Below are positions 16,266-26,072 of a stretch of DNA of 56,137 nucleotides, in pieces (the stretch's first letter is position 1; each line of letters begins with the position of its first letter). The notes under the pieces were generated by a model. That model made no database searches, was not told the DNA's origin, and saw only the letters and a program-made list of their open reading frames with translations. The stretch spans positions 1 to 56,137 of the forward strand of contig JAGRGQ010000020.1 of the NCBI GenBank assembly GCA_020445405.1, read 5' to 3'. This stretch comes from Gammaproteobacteria bacterium (GTDB lineage: Bacteria; Pseudomonadota; Gammaproteobacteria; Chromatiales; Chromatiaceae). Made by a program: the position numbers and the translations under genes.

Positions 16266-18643
16266 CTGCGGAAAGTATCCTTTTTGCTCCGGCGTTTGGA
16301 TATCGCCCTGGGCGTCTTCTTGCTGCTTGTCCTGGTGGCGCTGCCGGCGCCGCGCAGCTGTTTACTGCGCGTGCCGGCACCGGCCTGCTGCGCTGTGCGC
16401 TTTTCGGCTATCCCGGCGCCAATGCCTCTGCCGCGCGACCGGCGAACTGTGCGCTGCGCTTCATCCAGTGCAAAGTCGATCTTCTTCTCATCCAGGTTGA
16501 CCGCCGCCACCTTGATGCGCAGCGGATCGCCCAGGCGGTAGATGCGGCCGGAGCGTTCGCCGCTGAGGCGGTGCCCCACCGGGTCGAAATGAAAATAGTC
16601 ATGATCCAGCGAGGTGATATGCACCAGGCCCTCGACGTATATCTCGTCCAGCTCCACAAACAACCCGAACGATGTCACGCTGGTGATGATTCCATCGAAG
16701 GATTCACCGATCTTGTCCATCATATACTCGCACTTGAGCCAGGCTTCGGCTTCCCGCGTGGCCTCGTCTGCGCGCCTTTCGGTGGTGGAACAGTGCTCTC
16801 CCAGCGCATGCAGTTCCGACCTGGAATAGAGGAAGTCGTCCTCTCCGCCGCCGGCGATAAGATGACGGATAGCGCGATGCACGACCAGGTCTGGATAACG
16901 CCGGATCGGCGATGTAAAGTGGGTGTAGGCGGGGAAGGCGAGCCCGAAATGACCGATATTTTCCGCACTGTAAACCGCCTGGGACATGGAACGCAGCAGC
17001 ACCGTCTGCAGCAGGTGGGCGTCCGGTCTCTGCTGTACGGCATCGAGCAGATCCGCATAATCCCTGGCGGTTGGCTTTTCCCCGCCGGAGAGCCGCAACC
17101 CCAGTTCCGCCAGGAAATCCCGCAGATCCGTCAGCTTCTGTTCCGGCGGTCCCTCGTGCACCCGGTAGAGTGCGGGCAGCTTTTTGCGCAGCAGATAGCG
17201 CGCGGCTGCGACGTTCGCAGCCAGCATGCACTCCTCGATCAGGCGGTGGGCGGCATTGCGCTGAACCGGCACGATGCGCTCCACCTTGGATTCATCGTTG
17301 AACAGAATCCGGGTTTCCGTGGTATCGAAATCGATTGCGCCGCGCACGCTGCGGGATGCGTGCAGCACCTGATAGAGCGCGTAAAGCTGGTGCAGATGGG
17401 GCAGCAGATCGGCGTATTTTTCGCATAGTCCGGGATCACCGTCGAGCAGCATCGCAGCCACCTGATCGTAGGTCAGTCTGGCGTGAGAGCGCATAACGGC
17501 TGGGTAGAATTTCGAGCGTGTGATTTTTCCCTGCCCATCGATGTACAACTCGCACACCATGCAGAGGCGATCCACGTTGGGGTTGAGCGAACAGAGCCCG
17601 TTCGACAGCACCTCCGGCAGCATCGGAATGACCCGGTCCGGAAAGTAGACCGATGTGCCGCGCAGTCTCGCCTCATTGTCGAGCGCGCTGCCGGGCCTGA
17701 CGTAACTGGAAACGTCGGCGATGCAGACCAACAGTTTCCACCCCCTGGGCGTCGCTTCGCAGTAGACGGCATCGTCGAAATCCCTGGCGTCGGCGCCATC
17801 GATGGTGACCAGGCAGCGCTTCCTGAGATCCACCCGGCCGGCTGTCTGGCGCTCATCCACGGATTCTCCCAGTCCGGAAATCTCTGCAGTCACCTCTGCA
17901 GGCCACGCAGAGGGCAGCCCGAAAGCCCTGATGGCGACATCCGTCTCCATGCCGGGAGCCATGTGCTCTCCCAGAATCTCCACCACCCGGCCGATCGGCT
18001 GACTGCGTTTGCTGGGCTGTTCCAGAATCTCGGCCACGACTATCTGGCCGTGACCGGCACCGTTCAGATCCTGCTGCCGCACTACCAGATCCTGATTGAT
18101 GCGTTTGTCGTCCGGTACCACAAATCCCAGACCGCTCTCTATATAAATCCGCCCGACAATTTCCCGGTTGACATGTTCCAGCACCTCCACCAGCGCGCCC
18201 TCACGGCGTCCCCGCTGATCGATCCCAACGACCCTGACCACCGCCCGGTCCCCGTGCAGCAGCGACCGCATCTGCCGCGGCGTCAGAAACAGGTCTTCGC
18301 CGCCCTCATCCGGTTTGAGAAACCCGAAACCGTCCTTGTGGCCGATGACCCGGCCGGCAATCAGATCCTTTTTATTGACCAGACAGAATCCGTCCCGGCG
18401 ATTGCGTATCAGCTGACCGTCGCGTTCCATCGCGTTCAACCGCCGGCGCAGCGCCTCCAGATCCTCCTCTTCGTGCAGATCGAGCATAGCCGCCAGTTTA
18501 TCCCTGCCCAGCGGCGCACCGAATTCGGCGAGCTGCGCCATGATGTACTCGCGGCTGGGGATCGGATTGTCGTACTTTTTCCGCTCGCGCATGCGGTGCG
18601 GGTCCCTCTCCCGGGCGGTTTCCGGGTTGGTACGTTTTGCCAC
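16262..18643 (-). CDS. rnr: Ribonuclease R
   Basis: Processive 3'-5' exoribonuclease for structured RNA, rRNA quality control and cold/stress adaptation. Order: N-terminal helix-turn-helix (PIPSREYIMAQLAEFGAPLG), two cold-shock domains, the RNB catalytic core with DGADARDFDDAVY supplying the metal-binding aspartates, an S1 domain (GIITSVTSFGLFVELDEIYVEGLVH), and a basic Lys/Arg/Ser-rich tail ending KRRSKKDTFRR. The GTG at 18643 was chosen because GGAAGGA lies six bases upstream; an in-frame ATG at 18712 lacks such a site and would add 23 residues unlike the family. The product is 793 residues. It overlaps rlmB by four bases. A tRNA-Leu gene lies divergently upstream. Confidence 0.96.
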   Translation of the reverse strand: MAKRTNPETARERDPHRMRERKKYDNPIPSREYIMAQLAEFGAPLGRDKLAAMLDLHEEEDLEALRRRLNAMERDGQLIRNRRDGFCLVNKKDLIAGRVIGHKDGFGFLKPDEGGEDLFLTPRQMRSLLHGDRAVVRVVGIDQRGRREGALVEVLEHVNREIVGRIYIESGLGFVVPDDKRINQDLVVRQQDLNGAGHGQIVVAEILEQPSKRSQPIGRVVEILGEHMAPGMETDVAIRAFGLPSAWPAEVTAEISGLGESVDERQTAGRVDLRKRCLVTIDGADARDFDDAVYCEATPRGWKLLVCIADVSSYVRPGSALDNEARLRGTSVYFPDRVIPMLPEVLSNGLCSLNPNVDRLCMVCELYIDGQGKITRSKFYPAVMRSHARLTYDQVAAMLLDGDPGLCEKYADLLPHLHQLYALYQVLHASRSVRGAIDFDTTETRILFNDESKVERIVPVQRNAAHRLIEECMLAANVAAARYLLRKKLPALYRVHEGPPEQKLTDLRDFLAELGLRLSGGEKPTARDYADLLDAVQQRPDAHLLQTVLLRSMSQAVYSAENIGHFGLAFPAYTHFTSPIRRYPDLVVHRAIRHLIAGGGEDDFLYSRSELHALGEHCSTTERRADEATREAEAWLKCEYMMDKIGESFDGIITSVTSFGLFVELDEIYVEGLVHITSLDHDYFHFDPVGHRLSGERSGRIYRLGDPLRIKVAAVNLDEKKIDFALDEAQRTVRRSRGRGIGAGIAEKRTAQQAGAGTRSKQLRGAGSATRTSSKKTPRAISKRRSKKDTFRR

Positions 18644-18813
18644 AATTGTCCTTCCTGAAGTAGTTGGAGTCCGTGTGCGGATTGTACGCCCGCAGAGGGT
18701 ATCCTGTCCCATTGCGATCCCCCCGCGATACCGTTGACAAGCCCCTGCTATCCCGGTACAGTTGCCGGCCTCACTGGCAGTGCCGGTCGTACCGGTGGCA
18801 GCCGGGGGGAATT

Positions 18814-18900
18814 GCCGAGATGGCGGAATTGGTAGACGCGCTAGCTTCAGGTGCTAGTTGGGGAAACTCAGTGGAGGTTCAAGTCCTCTTCTCGGCACCA
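18814..18900 (+). tRNA. tRNA-Leu (anticodon CAG), CCA encoded
   Basis: The acceptor arm GCCGAGA pairs with TCTCGGC, followed by discriminator A and an encoded CCA (18898-18900). The D-arm region GGCGGAATTGGTAGACGCG, the anticodon loop CTTCAGG (anticodon CAG), a long variable arm typical of class II tRNAs and the T arm GGTTCAAGTCC are all visible. It strongly resembles E. coli tRNA-Leu(CAG). It is read divergently from rnr. A run of five T starts about eight bases after CCA. Confidence 0.95.
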
Positions 18901-19315
18901 ACTCACTTTTTCACGTAACCCCGCTTCAACCCGTTTTTCATCCCGCCACAACGGGTAAGCGGCGGTTCGCGAAACATTAACCGCATAAAATCCCGCCGAA
19001 TCACTCCGTTTTCCGGTTTGAACTGTGCCGGCATTGCAGCTGGGGCAACCCGGAAAAAGAACAACACGGCAGCGGCTGGCCGATGGCCTCAAGCCCGGTA
19101 CCGGATTGAGTGCAGACGCTGAACGCGTTTCCAGATTGACTCCCGGATTCGTCAACGGCGCCGCCAGCCGGGCTTCGGAGTCGACGGGTTCGCAGATGGC
19201 GTCTGCCGTGCCGTCCCGCTCGCACCTAGGTCAGTTTTGGCAATCAGGCGGCCTTCATCCGCTCACCGGGCTCCGGTCCATACAAACGGCTGCCTGCGCT
19301 TCGGCGTGTTATCCG
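18901..19315. other. Intergenic stretch after tRNA-Leu, no gene seen
   Basis: About 415 bases between the tRNA and the converging chemoreceptor gene. Frames on both strands lack ribosome-binding sites, and the minus-strand one simply runs through the tRNA. A CTTTTTC at 18906-18912 may serve as tRNA terminator. No attachment site duplicate of the tRNA end was noticed within the window. Confidence 0.4.
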
Positions 19316-22300
19316 TCAAAACTCCTGCCACTCTTCAGCGTCGTCGGCACTCTGCGCCACAGCCGCCGCGGCAGAGGTTTTGCGCCTGGTCGCGGCAGCA
19401 GGCGTGTTGCGGGATGTTCGTTGCATCTCCGCCGTATCTGTGTTGACGGCGCGCGCGTGCCGGGTTTCCGCCTTCTTGTACGCATGGGCGACTTTAAAGA
19501 AATTCATCAGCTGCTCCATATCGCGCGCCTTGTCGCTCATGGAGGTCGATGCCGCCGAGGTCTGCTCCGCCAGCGCCGCATTCTGTTGCGTCACTTCGTC
19601 CATGCTGGTCACCGCCTGATTGACCTGATCGATTCCCGCCGACTGCTCCTGGCTGGCGGAGGCGATCTCCGACACGATATCCCCGACTTTCTTCACTCCG
19701 ATGACGATCTCTTCCAGAGTCGCTCCCGACTGGTTCACCAGATTGGCACCGCTCTGTACTTTCTCCACGCTGTCCTGAATCAGTTCCTTGATCTCCCTGG
19801 CTGCGGTGGCGCTGCGTCCGGCGAGATTGCGCACTTCCGTCGCCACCACCGCGAAGCCGCGGCCCTGTTCTCCGGCGCGGGCCGCCTCCACCGAGGCATT
19901 GAGCGCCAGAAGGTTCGTCTGAAAGGCGATTTCGTCGATCACCCCGATAATCTCGACGATCTTGCCGCTGGAGTGGTTGATGGCATCCATCGCCTGTACC
20001 GCCCGACTGACCACCTCGCCACCGGTCTCTGCGGTCCGGCGTGCATCGGCAGCCAGTTGATTTGCCAATTGTGCGTTGTCCGCATTGTTTTTCACGGTGC
20101 TGGTGAGCTGCTCCATGCTGGAGGCGGTCTCCTCCAGCGCACTCGCCTGCTGCTCGGTACGCGCGGAAAGGTTGTTATTACCCGCCGCGATTTCACCCGA
20201 TGCGGTGTTGATGGTATCCGTGGCTTGGCGCAATTCGGCCACGATTTTTTCCAGATTGGCCATGGATGTATTGACATCCCGCTTCACTGCATCGAAGGTG
20301 CCCTGATAGGCGCGCGTGATGGGGCGCGTGAGATCGCCCTCGGCCATATGGCTCATCGCCTCGGCGATATCGGTGAAGGCATCCTCCACCACACCTATGA
20401 AGGCGTTGACGCCAATGCCGAGCTGCTGAAAGAAACCCTCTTTTCCATCCAGCGAGATGCGATTGGAGAGATCACCGGATTTCGCCGCATCCACGATCCG
20501 GTCGATCTCCTGTTCGACCTTCAACTCCTCGGTGATATCGATCCATTGGGTCACACGGCCCTGATAATCGCCATCGGTATCGTAGACCGGGCTGGTAATC
20601 AGCTTGATCGTGTGCGCCCACGCCTCCAGCCGTGACTCGCTGGTACGCTCGAGCCGCTTATTGTACAACTCCCGCAATCTGTCGTTAGGGAAGAAATCGG
20701 CCAGACTGGTACCGATCAGTTGATCCGTCCTGAAGCCTGAATCCGTTTTCCTGATCGTTTCCGCAAGCAGATCGAACTGTCTGTGTGCAGCCTGGTTCAT
20801 GTACAGCAGCGCATTGTTCCTGTCGGATACGGTAACGCTGCTCGACACATTGTCCAGCGCCTGCTTGATGCGCAGGTTCTCAGTTGCCGCCTCCTGCACT
20901 TCATGCAGGTTATAGCCGAGTCGCGACTGCATGGTCAGCATGGAGTCGAGCAGTTCACCGGTCTCGTCATTGCGTTCGACGACTATATCATTGTCGTACC
21001 TGCCGGCGGCGATATTGTGCGCCACATTCACGGCCTGATGCAGCGGCCTGGAGAGGGCGCGGCTGATCAGAAAAGTGATGGCCAGGCCGGTCAACAGCGC
21101 GATTGTCCCCAACGCCAGCGCAGCATTCCGGAATGCCGCCATCTCGTTGACGAAGACACTGCGGTCCATCGCGATCTGCAGCACGCCGATGCTCTCTCCG
21201 GAGAAGTCTTTCACCGCACCCAGACGAACCGCCCAGGAGCTGCCGTCCCGGTCGAATCGGGAAGTGAGAGGCTCCCCCGCCAGTACCCGCTGCGCATCCT
21301 CGGAAGTGATCGCGATCCCGTTATCGAAGGTGCTTGCGAACGCCTGCAGACCCGTATCTTTTTTCAATAACAGCGCCATATCCGCACCCGTCTCGACCTT
21401 GAAGTGATCGAAGAAGGGTTTGCCGAAGGACATGCCGAACTCTACCGTTCCCAGATGCCTGTCGCCCTGAAATACCGGTACCACGCCGCGGATACCCAGG
21501 CCGGCCACGCCCACTTCAAGACCGGTGACCGGTACCTGCTCGGTGTTGCTCCTGACTACCGTCTTACGAAAACCCGACAGATCATCGCCAAACTTTTCCG
21601 GTTTGTGGATACGGACAAACGAGATGGCTGGCGGCTTGTGGAACTGAAACTGGCGTGCGCCGAAATCCGATTGCAGCTTGATGAAGGCGGCATGAAACAA
21701 TTGCAGCAGCCGCGCCCGGTCTTCTTCCGCAAAGGCCTTTTGGGTATCCGGCATCTGTGCGACCAGATAGGACAGCGCGGTCGCCAAACGGCTCTCGGCT
21801 TGGATACCGCTCATGACGCTTCGGTGGATACTATCCAATTCCCGCTGTTCAGCCTTGGTGATGATATTGTTGGCACTCCAGAGGCCACCGCCTGTCATTG
21901 CGCCGATCACCAGCAGCATCAGAAACAGCATGGAACCGCTCAGTCGCCAAAAGATCGGGGCGCTGCGCAGCCTGTGCATCCAGTTGGCCGGGGCACTCTT
22001 CTTCAGGCTGGCCTTGCCGGCACGGATGCGTTGGTAGAGGACTTCTGCCTGGTCGATCTGTTGTCTGGTCGGCCTGGTGCGCACCGACATATAACCGATG
22101 ACGCGTTCGCCTTCCATCTCAGGCGATACAGTGGCCTTGACCCAATAGAAATCGCCGTTCTTACAGCGATTTTTTACGATGCCGACCCATGGCCTTCCCC
22201 CTTTCACAGTACTCCACAGGTTTTCGAAAGCTTCCGGAGGCATATCGGGATGCCGAACCAGATTGTGATTCTTACCGATCAACTCCTCCTTCGAAAAGCC

Positions 22301-22423
22301 GCTGATTTCAATGAACGCTTTGTTGGCATAGGTAATGATGCCTTTCAAATCAGTGCGCGATGCCAGAATCAGATGATCCTTCATTTCGCGTTCATTGTTG
22401 GTAACCGGTTGGTTGATCTTCAC
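19316..22423 (-). CDS. Methyl-accepting chemotaxis protein with Aer-like PAS, dCache_3-like sensor, second PAS and CheR-tether tail
   Basis: A 1035-residue receptor. Residues 15-125 are a PAS domain close to Aer ([49 protein letters not shown]), which in Aer binds FAD for energy taxis. A membrane span (about 185-208) precedes a periplasmic double-Cache-like domain ([30 protein letters not shown] is typical, about 210-455), a second span, HAMP, another PAS (about 550-660), and the MA signalling domain with the hairpin [22 protein letters not shown]. The C-terminus ends EEWQEF, like the NWETF tether for CheR/CheB. It uses a GTG start with AGGAG nine bases upstream. One receptor thus combines a cytoplasmic redox/ligand PAS with a periplasmic sensor. 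A sigma-28-like promoter lies far upstream (22751-22777). Confidence 0.93.
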   Translation of the reverse strand: MKINQPVTNNEREMKDHLILASRTDLKGIITYANKAFIEISGFSKEELIGKNHNLVRHPDMPPEAFENLWSTVKGGRPWVGIVKNRCKNGDFYWVKATVSPEMEGERVIGYMSVRTRPTRQQIDQAEVLYQRIRAGKASLKKSAPANWMHRLRSAPIFWRLSGSMLFLMLLVIGAMTGGGLWSANNIITKAEQRELDSIHRSVMSGIQAESRLATALSYLVAQMPDTQKAFAEEDRARLLQLFHAAFIKLQSDFGARQFQFHKPPAISFVRIHKPEKFGDDLSGFRKTVVRSNTEQVPVTGLEVGVAGLGIRGVVPVFQGDRHLGTVEFGMSFGKPFFDHFKVETGADMALLLKKDTGLQAFASTFDNGIAITSEDAQRVLAGEPLTSRFDRDGSSWAVRLGAVKDFSGESIGVLQIAMDRSVFVNEMAAFRNAALALGTIALLTGLAITFLISRALSRPLHQAVNVAHNIAAGRYDNDIVVERNDETGELLDSMLTMQSRLGYNLHEVQEAATENLRIKQALDNVSSSVTVSDRNNALLYMNQAAHRQFDLLAETIRKTDSGFRTDQLIGTSLADFFPNDRLRELYNKRLERTSESRLEAWAHTIKLITSPVYDTDGDYQGRVTQWIDITEELKVEQEIDRIVDAAKSGDLSNRISLDGKEGFFQQLGIGVNAFIGVVEDAFTDIAEAMSHMAEGDLTRPITRAYQGTFDAVKRDVNTSMANLEKIVAELRQATDTINTASGEIAAGNNNLSARTEQQASALEETASSMEQLTSTVKNNADNAQLANQLAADARRTAETGGEVVSRAVQAMDAINHSSGKIVEIIGVIDEIAFQTNLLALNASVEAARAGEQGRGFAVVATEVRNLAGRSATAAREIKELIQDSVEKVQSGANLVNQSGATLEEIVIGVKKVGDIVSEIASASQEQSAGIDQVNQAVTSMDEVTQQNAALAEQTSAASTSMSDKARDMEQLMNFFKVAHAYKKAETRHARAVNTDTAEMQRTSRNTPAAATRRKTSAAAAVAQSADDAEEWQEF

Positions 22424-22750
22424 AACAGTCGACTCCTGTTTTCTTGTTTCATGCTGACACTACCCGCGCGCTGTTCCCGCCGTTGCGGGTCGATCCTGAA
22501 CACCACGGCAACCGACTCCGCATCACGCCTGCGGGACGGCAAGCCGGACTTGGTCGCATATCGAGCCGGTGTTGGAAAGTACCTGCGGAGCAGCCCTGTC
22601 CCTGGTGCGATTCGACCCGGATATTGCCGTCGCATTTTGGGTTCGATACGAGAAAGGGTTGGTGTTCCAGTCAAATGATGAATTGAACGTTCGTCAGACT
22701 TGACGAGCCGTTTTCAAACCTCTCCTCCCGCCTGTTCTTGTCATCATGGA

Positions 22751-22777
22751 ATAGCGACTTTTATGGCTGGAACTTTA
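22751..22777 (-). promoter_or_regulatory. Sigma-28 (FliA)-like promoter upstream of chemoreceptor gene
   Basis: Read on the minus strand: TAAAGTTC, 11 bases, GTCGCTAT, against the FliA consensus TAAAGTTT-N11-GCCGATAA (7/8 and 5/8). Transcripts would carry a leader of about 320 bases before the GTG at 22423. The rest of the 22424-22856 gap holds no convincing gene. Confidence 0.45.
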
Positions 22778-22856
22778 ACGATTGACAGCGATCCGGCGCG
22801 TGCAGGGGGTTTTGAGAACACCGGCTGCGCCGAGCGCTGCAGTGGCCGGTGGACGG

Positions 22857-24395
22857 CTATAACCAGCGGATGCCCGACATCAGGTACCAGCTGTTGTCGA
22901 ACAGCATACAGTTTTCGAGCACGATGGTATGCGGCTGGCCATTTGCCTCGATCTGTATCCGCACCGTTGCGATAAGCGTGCCGTCTATCCCGACCAGCAC
23001 CTCCTCCCCGTGCGATCTGTAGCCGATGCTGCGCCAGTCGGTGCCGCCGGCCGCTGCTTTACTATGGAGGGCATGCCATGCGCTCACGGCACCCGCCAGA
23101 TAACCGGCGTAAGGGTCGTCCGTGCTGCCCTGAGGCAGCCCGCCGATCTGCGCCATTGTCATGCTGTCGGCCAGCGAGGAGGCTTTGAACGACTCAACAT
23201 CGTTGTCGCGCAGAGAGGCGAGCAGTCCCTGCACCAGCGCGTCCGTGCGCGGCAGGCGGTCACCGTTGGAGCCGGTCGTCCGCACGAAACCCGGGGACTT
23301 CGCACGCGCGTCTATGCGGTAACCCAGGTGATCCAGGTACCTGGTGAGCACCGGGTGGTGCCGTTTCCACGCAGGCAGGTAGGGAGCGGCATCGTTGATC
23401 TCCACCATGAATTGCAGCGATACAAGCGTGGCGGCGCTGTCGCGGTTCCAGTTGCGCAACAGCTCCAGCGCCGCCACGGACCGCTGCCCGGCATCGCCGC
23501 GGTAGAGTCGCGCCAGCCGGGGCAGCGTGTTGATGCGATCGTCGGTGTTCAGCCTGGCATCCCTCGCCCTGACGGCATCTATGATGCCCGCCAGTTCGTC
23601 CGGGGAGACGCTGTGCATCAGATTGTCCAGCAGTAAGCCTATCTCCTGCGACCGCCTGGTATTGGAGACGGGCGCGTTACGCAGGAATTCGATGGTCTCC
23701 TGCGTGAACGCCCCGATGCCCAGGCGACCACCCAGATACAGCCTGGCGAACCGTATGTCGACGCTGTCGTCGTCGCGATAGGCATCGAGCCAGCGCTGTG
23801 CCCGGGCGATTTTGTGGCGCCCCAGGAATATGAGTGCCTGCGCGCGGACGACGGGATCGGTTGCGGGATTGCCCAACAGCTCGTCCGCATAGCCGATCCC
23901 GGCGCCGGGATCCGGGAACCGGGACAACGCGTCGAACGTCTGCCGGTACAGCGTCTTCAGGCTGAGCTGCCGCGTCTTCTCGTCCAGGCCGCGCAGTTCC
24001 TCCGTGAAACCGATGACAGCGCTTTCCGTGCCGGGGACAGCCAGGTGTCCCAGGATGTTCAACAGCCACTTGCGCTGCAGCAGGCCGGCGCTCGAATCGG
24101 ACAGCCTTTCGGCGATGCGGGGAGCCACGGCAGCGCCCCGCGCGACAAGCCGGTTGTAGGCCGCAGGCATGGCCTGCAGGTCTCCGCTGCCGAGCGCCTT
24201 CATCTCCTCCGCTATCGACGGCCAGGTGGACGGGTCCCCGGCGGCGACGGCCGTTGCGCCGGACAGCTGGGAGTCGAGCAGTCGGTCGACCAGCGCGAGC
24301 GGTACAGGCATGGCGCCATGTGCGTGCACGGTTTCTGCAACCGCGGCAGCCGCCATCAACAAAAGACAACCAATGCAGCGTATACGTCTATTCAT
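22857..24395 (-). CDS. Exported helical-repeat (HEAT-like) protein of unknown function
   Basis: A 512-residue protein with a signal peptide (CIGCLLLMAAAAVAETVHAHG, cleavage about residue 25). Residues 50-330 are a run of paired helices with Leu/Ala spacing typical of alpha-solenoids (for example DSSAGLLQRKWLLNILGHLA and DPVVRAQALIFLGRHKIARA). The last 110 residues switch to beta-rich sequence (GTLIATVRIQIEANGQPHTI, NCMLFDNSWYLMSGIRWL), perhaps an NTF2-like fold. I do not recognise the family. ATG at 24395 has AAGGAAC upstream. It sits upstream of the chemoreceptor gene on the same strand, separated by 430 bases with a promoter-like site, so a shared job is unproven. It is periplasmic or surface-located by inference. 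Confidence 0.7.
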   Translation of the reverse strand: MNRRIRCIGCLLLMAAAAVAETVHAHGAMPVPLALVDRLLDSQLSGATAVAAGDPSTWPSIAEEMKALGSGDLQAMPAAYNRLVARGAAVAPRIAERLSDSSAGLLQRKWLLNILGHLAVPGTESAVIGFTEELRGLDEKTRQLSLKTLYRQTFDALSRFPDPGAGIGYADELLGNPATDPVVRAQALIFLGRHKIARAQRWLDAYRDDDSVDIRFARLYLGGRLGIGAFTQETIEFLRNAPVSNTRRSQEIGLLLDNLMHSVSPDELAGIIDAVRARDARLNTDDRINTLPRLARLYRGDAGQRSVAALELLRNWNRDSAATLVSLQFMVEINDAAPYLPAWKRHHPVLTRYLDHLGYRIDARAKSPGFVRTTGSNGDRLPRTDALVQGLLASLRDNDVESFKASSLADSMTMAQIGGLPQGSTDDPYAGYLAGAVSAWHALHSKAAAGGTDWRSIGYRSHGEEVLVGIDGTLIATVRIQIEANGQPHTIVLENCMLFDNSWYLMSGIRWL

Positions 24396-24586
24396 ATCGA
24401 TGTTCCTTGCGATCCCTGTCGGCGGAGGAACAGGAATCCGCCTGCCGTAAACGGGGCGGCGCGTTGTCAGTCAGCCCGACAGGCCCGCCACCGCGCGTTG
24501 AAGGCAGCGCCGTTGTCCGCACCGGCTCACTCGTCCCATCCGTTGCGTGAAATTGCCGCCCGGTGCAAAGACTCACTTATTCCGAA

Positions 24587-25012
24587 ATGATTTTCAAGTT
24601 GAAGCCGATCTCCTCTCCGGGCACAATTCCCGCACTTATAGGTTTTTTAGCTTTTCGGATAGTTTTTGAACTGCTCATCCAACGCGCGGTCACTGAAGGC
24701 GTGGCGCCGCCGCAAATGTCCTGGGACGGGTTGAACTTCGATATTATCGCCGGTGTCACCGCACCGGTTATTGCCCCCATAGCGACGCGTTTATCCAGAA
24801 TGATATTGTTGACCTGGAATACGCTGGCGCTGACTCTCGTGCTCTGGGCGGTATCGGTTGCGGTAAGGCGTCTGCCCACACCGCTTCAGCAGTTCGAACC
24901 CACCGGGCTTTGGGTTATGGCGTTCCCGTTCGTTTGGCTTCCCTACAGAGAAATATATAATGAACCTGAAACTTACATTAACTATTCTCACAACACTCTA
25001 TGCAATGAATAG
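24587..25012 (+). CDS. Small membrane protein, apparently C-terminally truncated
   Basis: About 141 residues with three hydrophobic segments. Phrases such as MSWDGLNFDIIAGVTAPVIA, WNTLALTLVLWAVSVAVRRL, PTPLQQF and FPFVWLP resemble a common uncharacterised four-span family in which FPFVWLP is followed by a last membrane helix. Here it changes after FPFVWLP to the polar tail YREIYNEPETYINYSHNTLC, and the final 53 bases overlap the start of the cytochrome gene in another frame. This suggests loss of the last helix by a deletion or frameshift at about 24945. The start may be the ATG at 24587 or a GTG at 24563; neither has a good ribosome-binding site. It may be a decayed gene. The family match is from memory. 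Confidence 0.5.
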   Translation: MIFKLKPISSPGTIPALIGFLAFRIVFELLIQRAVTEGVAPPQMSWDGLNFDIIAGVTAPVIAPIATRLSRMILLTWNTLALTLVLWAVSVAVRRLPTPLQQFEPTGLWVMAFPFVWLPYREIYNEPETYINYSHNTLCNE

Positions 25013-25421
25013 TCATGCATTCAGTCCGGATGCGCTTGAAGGCAGGAATCTATACCCCGCATGTCACGTCTGTCACAATCAGGCAATGGATCCGCCCCTG
25101 GGGCCACCGATGTGGGGCGTTCAACGGCTTTACAAAAAAAATACGCTCGACGACGAAGATTTTGTAAAAGCCGTGGTGGATTTTGTTAAGGCACCCACAA
25201 TAGAAAAAGCGATACACAGTGAAGCGCTTCAACAACTCGGCTTGATGCCGCCTCTGCCGTTGCCCGATGAAATGCTGAAAAAAATTGCAACATATATTCT
25301 GGAAGAGGAATTTCCGCCACCATGTGAGCACTGGAAAATTGCAGTAAAGCGCGCTGAGGAAAATGGAGATATGGCGCATGTGGAGAAAGATGCAGACATG
25401 CTTAAGATGTTCTGCAAGTGA
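24960..25421 (+). CDS. Periplasmic monohaem c-type cytochrome
   Basis: A 153-residue protein with an N-terminal signal peptide (MNLKLTLTILTTLYAMNSHA) and one haem c site, CHVCH (about residues 35-39), followed by PPLGPPMWGVQRLYKK. The candidate distal Met is in LGLMPPLPLPDEM (about residue 96). This fits a class I cytochrome c that carries electrons in the periplasm. A Cys pair in the C-terminal extension (PPCEHW and MFCK) might form a disulfide; the extension of some 40 residues is beyond a minimal cytochrome. Its ATG lies inside the 3' end of the truncated membrane gene. Base composition is richer in A/T than the flanking chemoreceptor genes, hinting at transfer. The redox partner is not known. 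Confidence 0.8.
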   Translation: MNLKLTLTILTTLYAMNSHAFSPDALEGRNLYPACHVCHNQAMDPPLGPPMWGVQRLYKKNTLDDEDFVKAVVDFVKAPTIEKAIHSEALQQLGLMPPLPLPDEMLKKIATYILEEEFPPPCEHWKIAVKRAEENGDMAHVEKDADMLKMFCK

Positions 25422-25684
25422 AAAGTATGCTGGATGTTTTACGTTGCCATTTCGCCGACAAGGCCAAGGCACTTGAACGACAGAATGCAGATGCCATAAT
25501 GAGCGCAGGAAACATGCTCGACCCACAGGGGACTTCAACGAAATGTTTCATGCTCCGGCAAATGACGTTTTCGAAACGGTGGATTCGCGCCCGACGACCG
25601 CTTCAGCCAACCTTAACCATGATGGTATGCACTGTCGGAATCCAATATGAAAGATTCAGATTGGAAGCTATTCAAAGCCATTAA
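25418..25684 (+). CDS. Doubtful short ORF after the cytochrome gene
   Basis: An open frame of 88 codons starting with a GTG that overlaps the cytochrome stop (GTGA arrangement), which alone argues for translation. The predicted chain has Lys/Arg-rich and Cys-containing pieces (MLDVLRCHFADKAKALERQ) but no domain, signal peptide or repeat, and its 3' part overlaps the next, better supported gene by 38 bases. It may be a decayed gene fragment. I give it low weight. Confidence 0.25.
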   Translation: MKSMLDVLRCHFADKAKALERQNADAIMSAGNMLDPQGTSTKCFMLRQMTFSKRWIRARRPLQPTLTMMVCTVGIQYERFRLEAIQSH

Positions 25685-25973
25685 AAAAAAGGCTCTCGAG
25701 AAGTTTTGTGAAAATACACTGGCTGAACTGCGGGCATTGATCGGTGATGAGAACATACCCGTGCAGGAAAGATATCTTCTGAACTATAAACTGGTGAAAA
25801 AGCGCGACAAAAAAATGGCGTCGCTGTTTAATGAAAAAAGCAGGTCAAAAGCACCGTTGCAACTGATCGCAATTCGGGGGGAGGGCCTGGCCGATGAAGC
25901 GCTGGTATCCAGGTTATCGAAAGCATTTCGGGAAAAAACCGATCCGGCAAGAAGCAACTGGTTGGGTGCATGA
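25647..25973 (+). CDS. Hypothetical small helical protein
   Basis: A 108-residue soluble protein starting MKDSDWKLFKAIKKKALEKF, highly charged and predicted helical through about residue 85, with no signal peptide or membrane span. The composition is 40% charged or so by eye (KLVKKRDKKMASLFNEKSRSK). I recall similar short conserved proteins in marine gammaproteobacteria without known function, but cannot name the family. It lies in the AT-richer patch with the cytochrome gene, on the same strand. The long A run at 25682-25690 is part of the Lys codons and could be slippery. Confidence 0.55.
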   Translation: MKDSDWKLFKAIKKKALEKFCENTLAELRALIGDENIPVQERYLLNYKLVKKRDKKMASLFNEKSRSKAPLQLIAIRGEGLADEALVSRLSKAFREKTDPARSNWLGA

Positions 25974-26072
25974 AAAATGCGCAATATCGTGCGCAATCGC
26001 TCACTCAGACGCGCCGCGGTGCCGCAGCGCTCAGCGAGTCAGCACGGCGTTATGCCTGCCGAGGGATATTGA

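Noticed and set aside
17483-18658. Long rightward frame opposite the 5' half of rnr
   Set aside because: Antisense shadow of a complete RNase R gene; no ribosome-binding site and no family pattern.
18868-19155. Leftward frame running into tRNA-Leu (ends WCREEDLNLH)
   Set aside because: The closing peptide is the known artefact of translating a tRNA-Leu gene antisense.
19025-20635. Long rightward frame opposite the chemoreceptor gene
   Set aside because: It reads across the conserved MA domain in the wrong direction; Gly/His/Arg/Leu-rich shadow.
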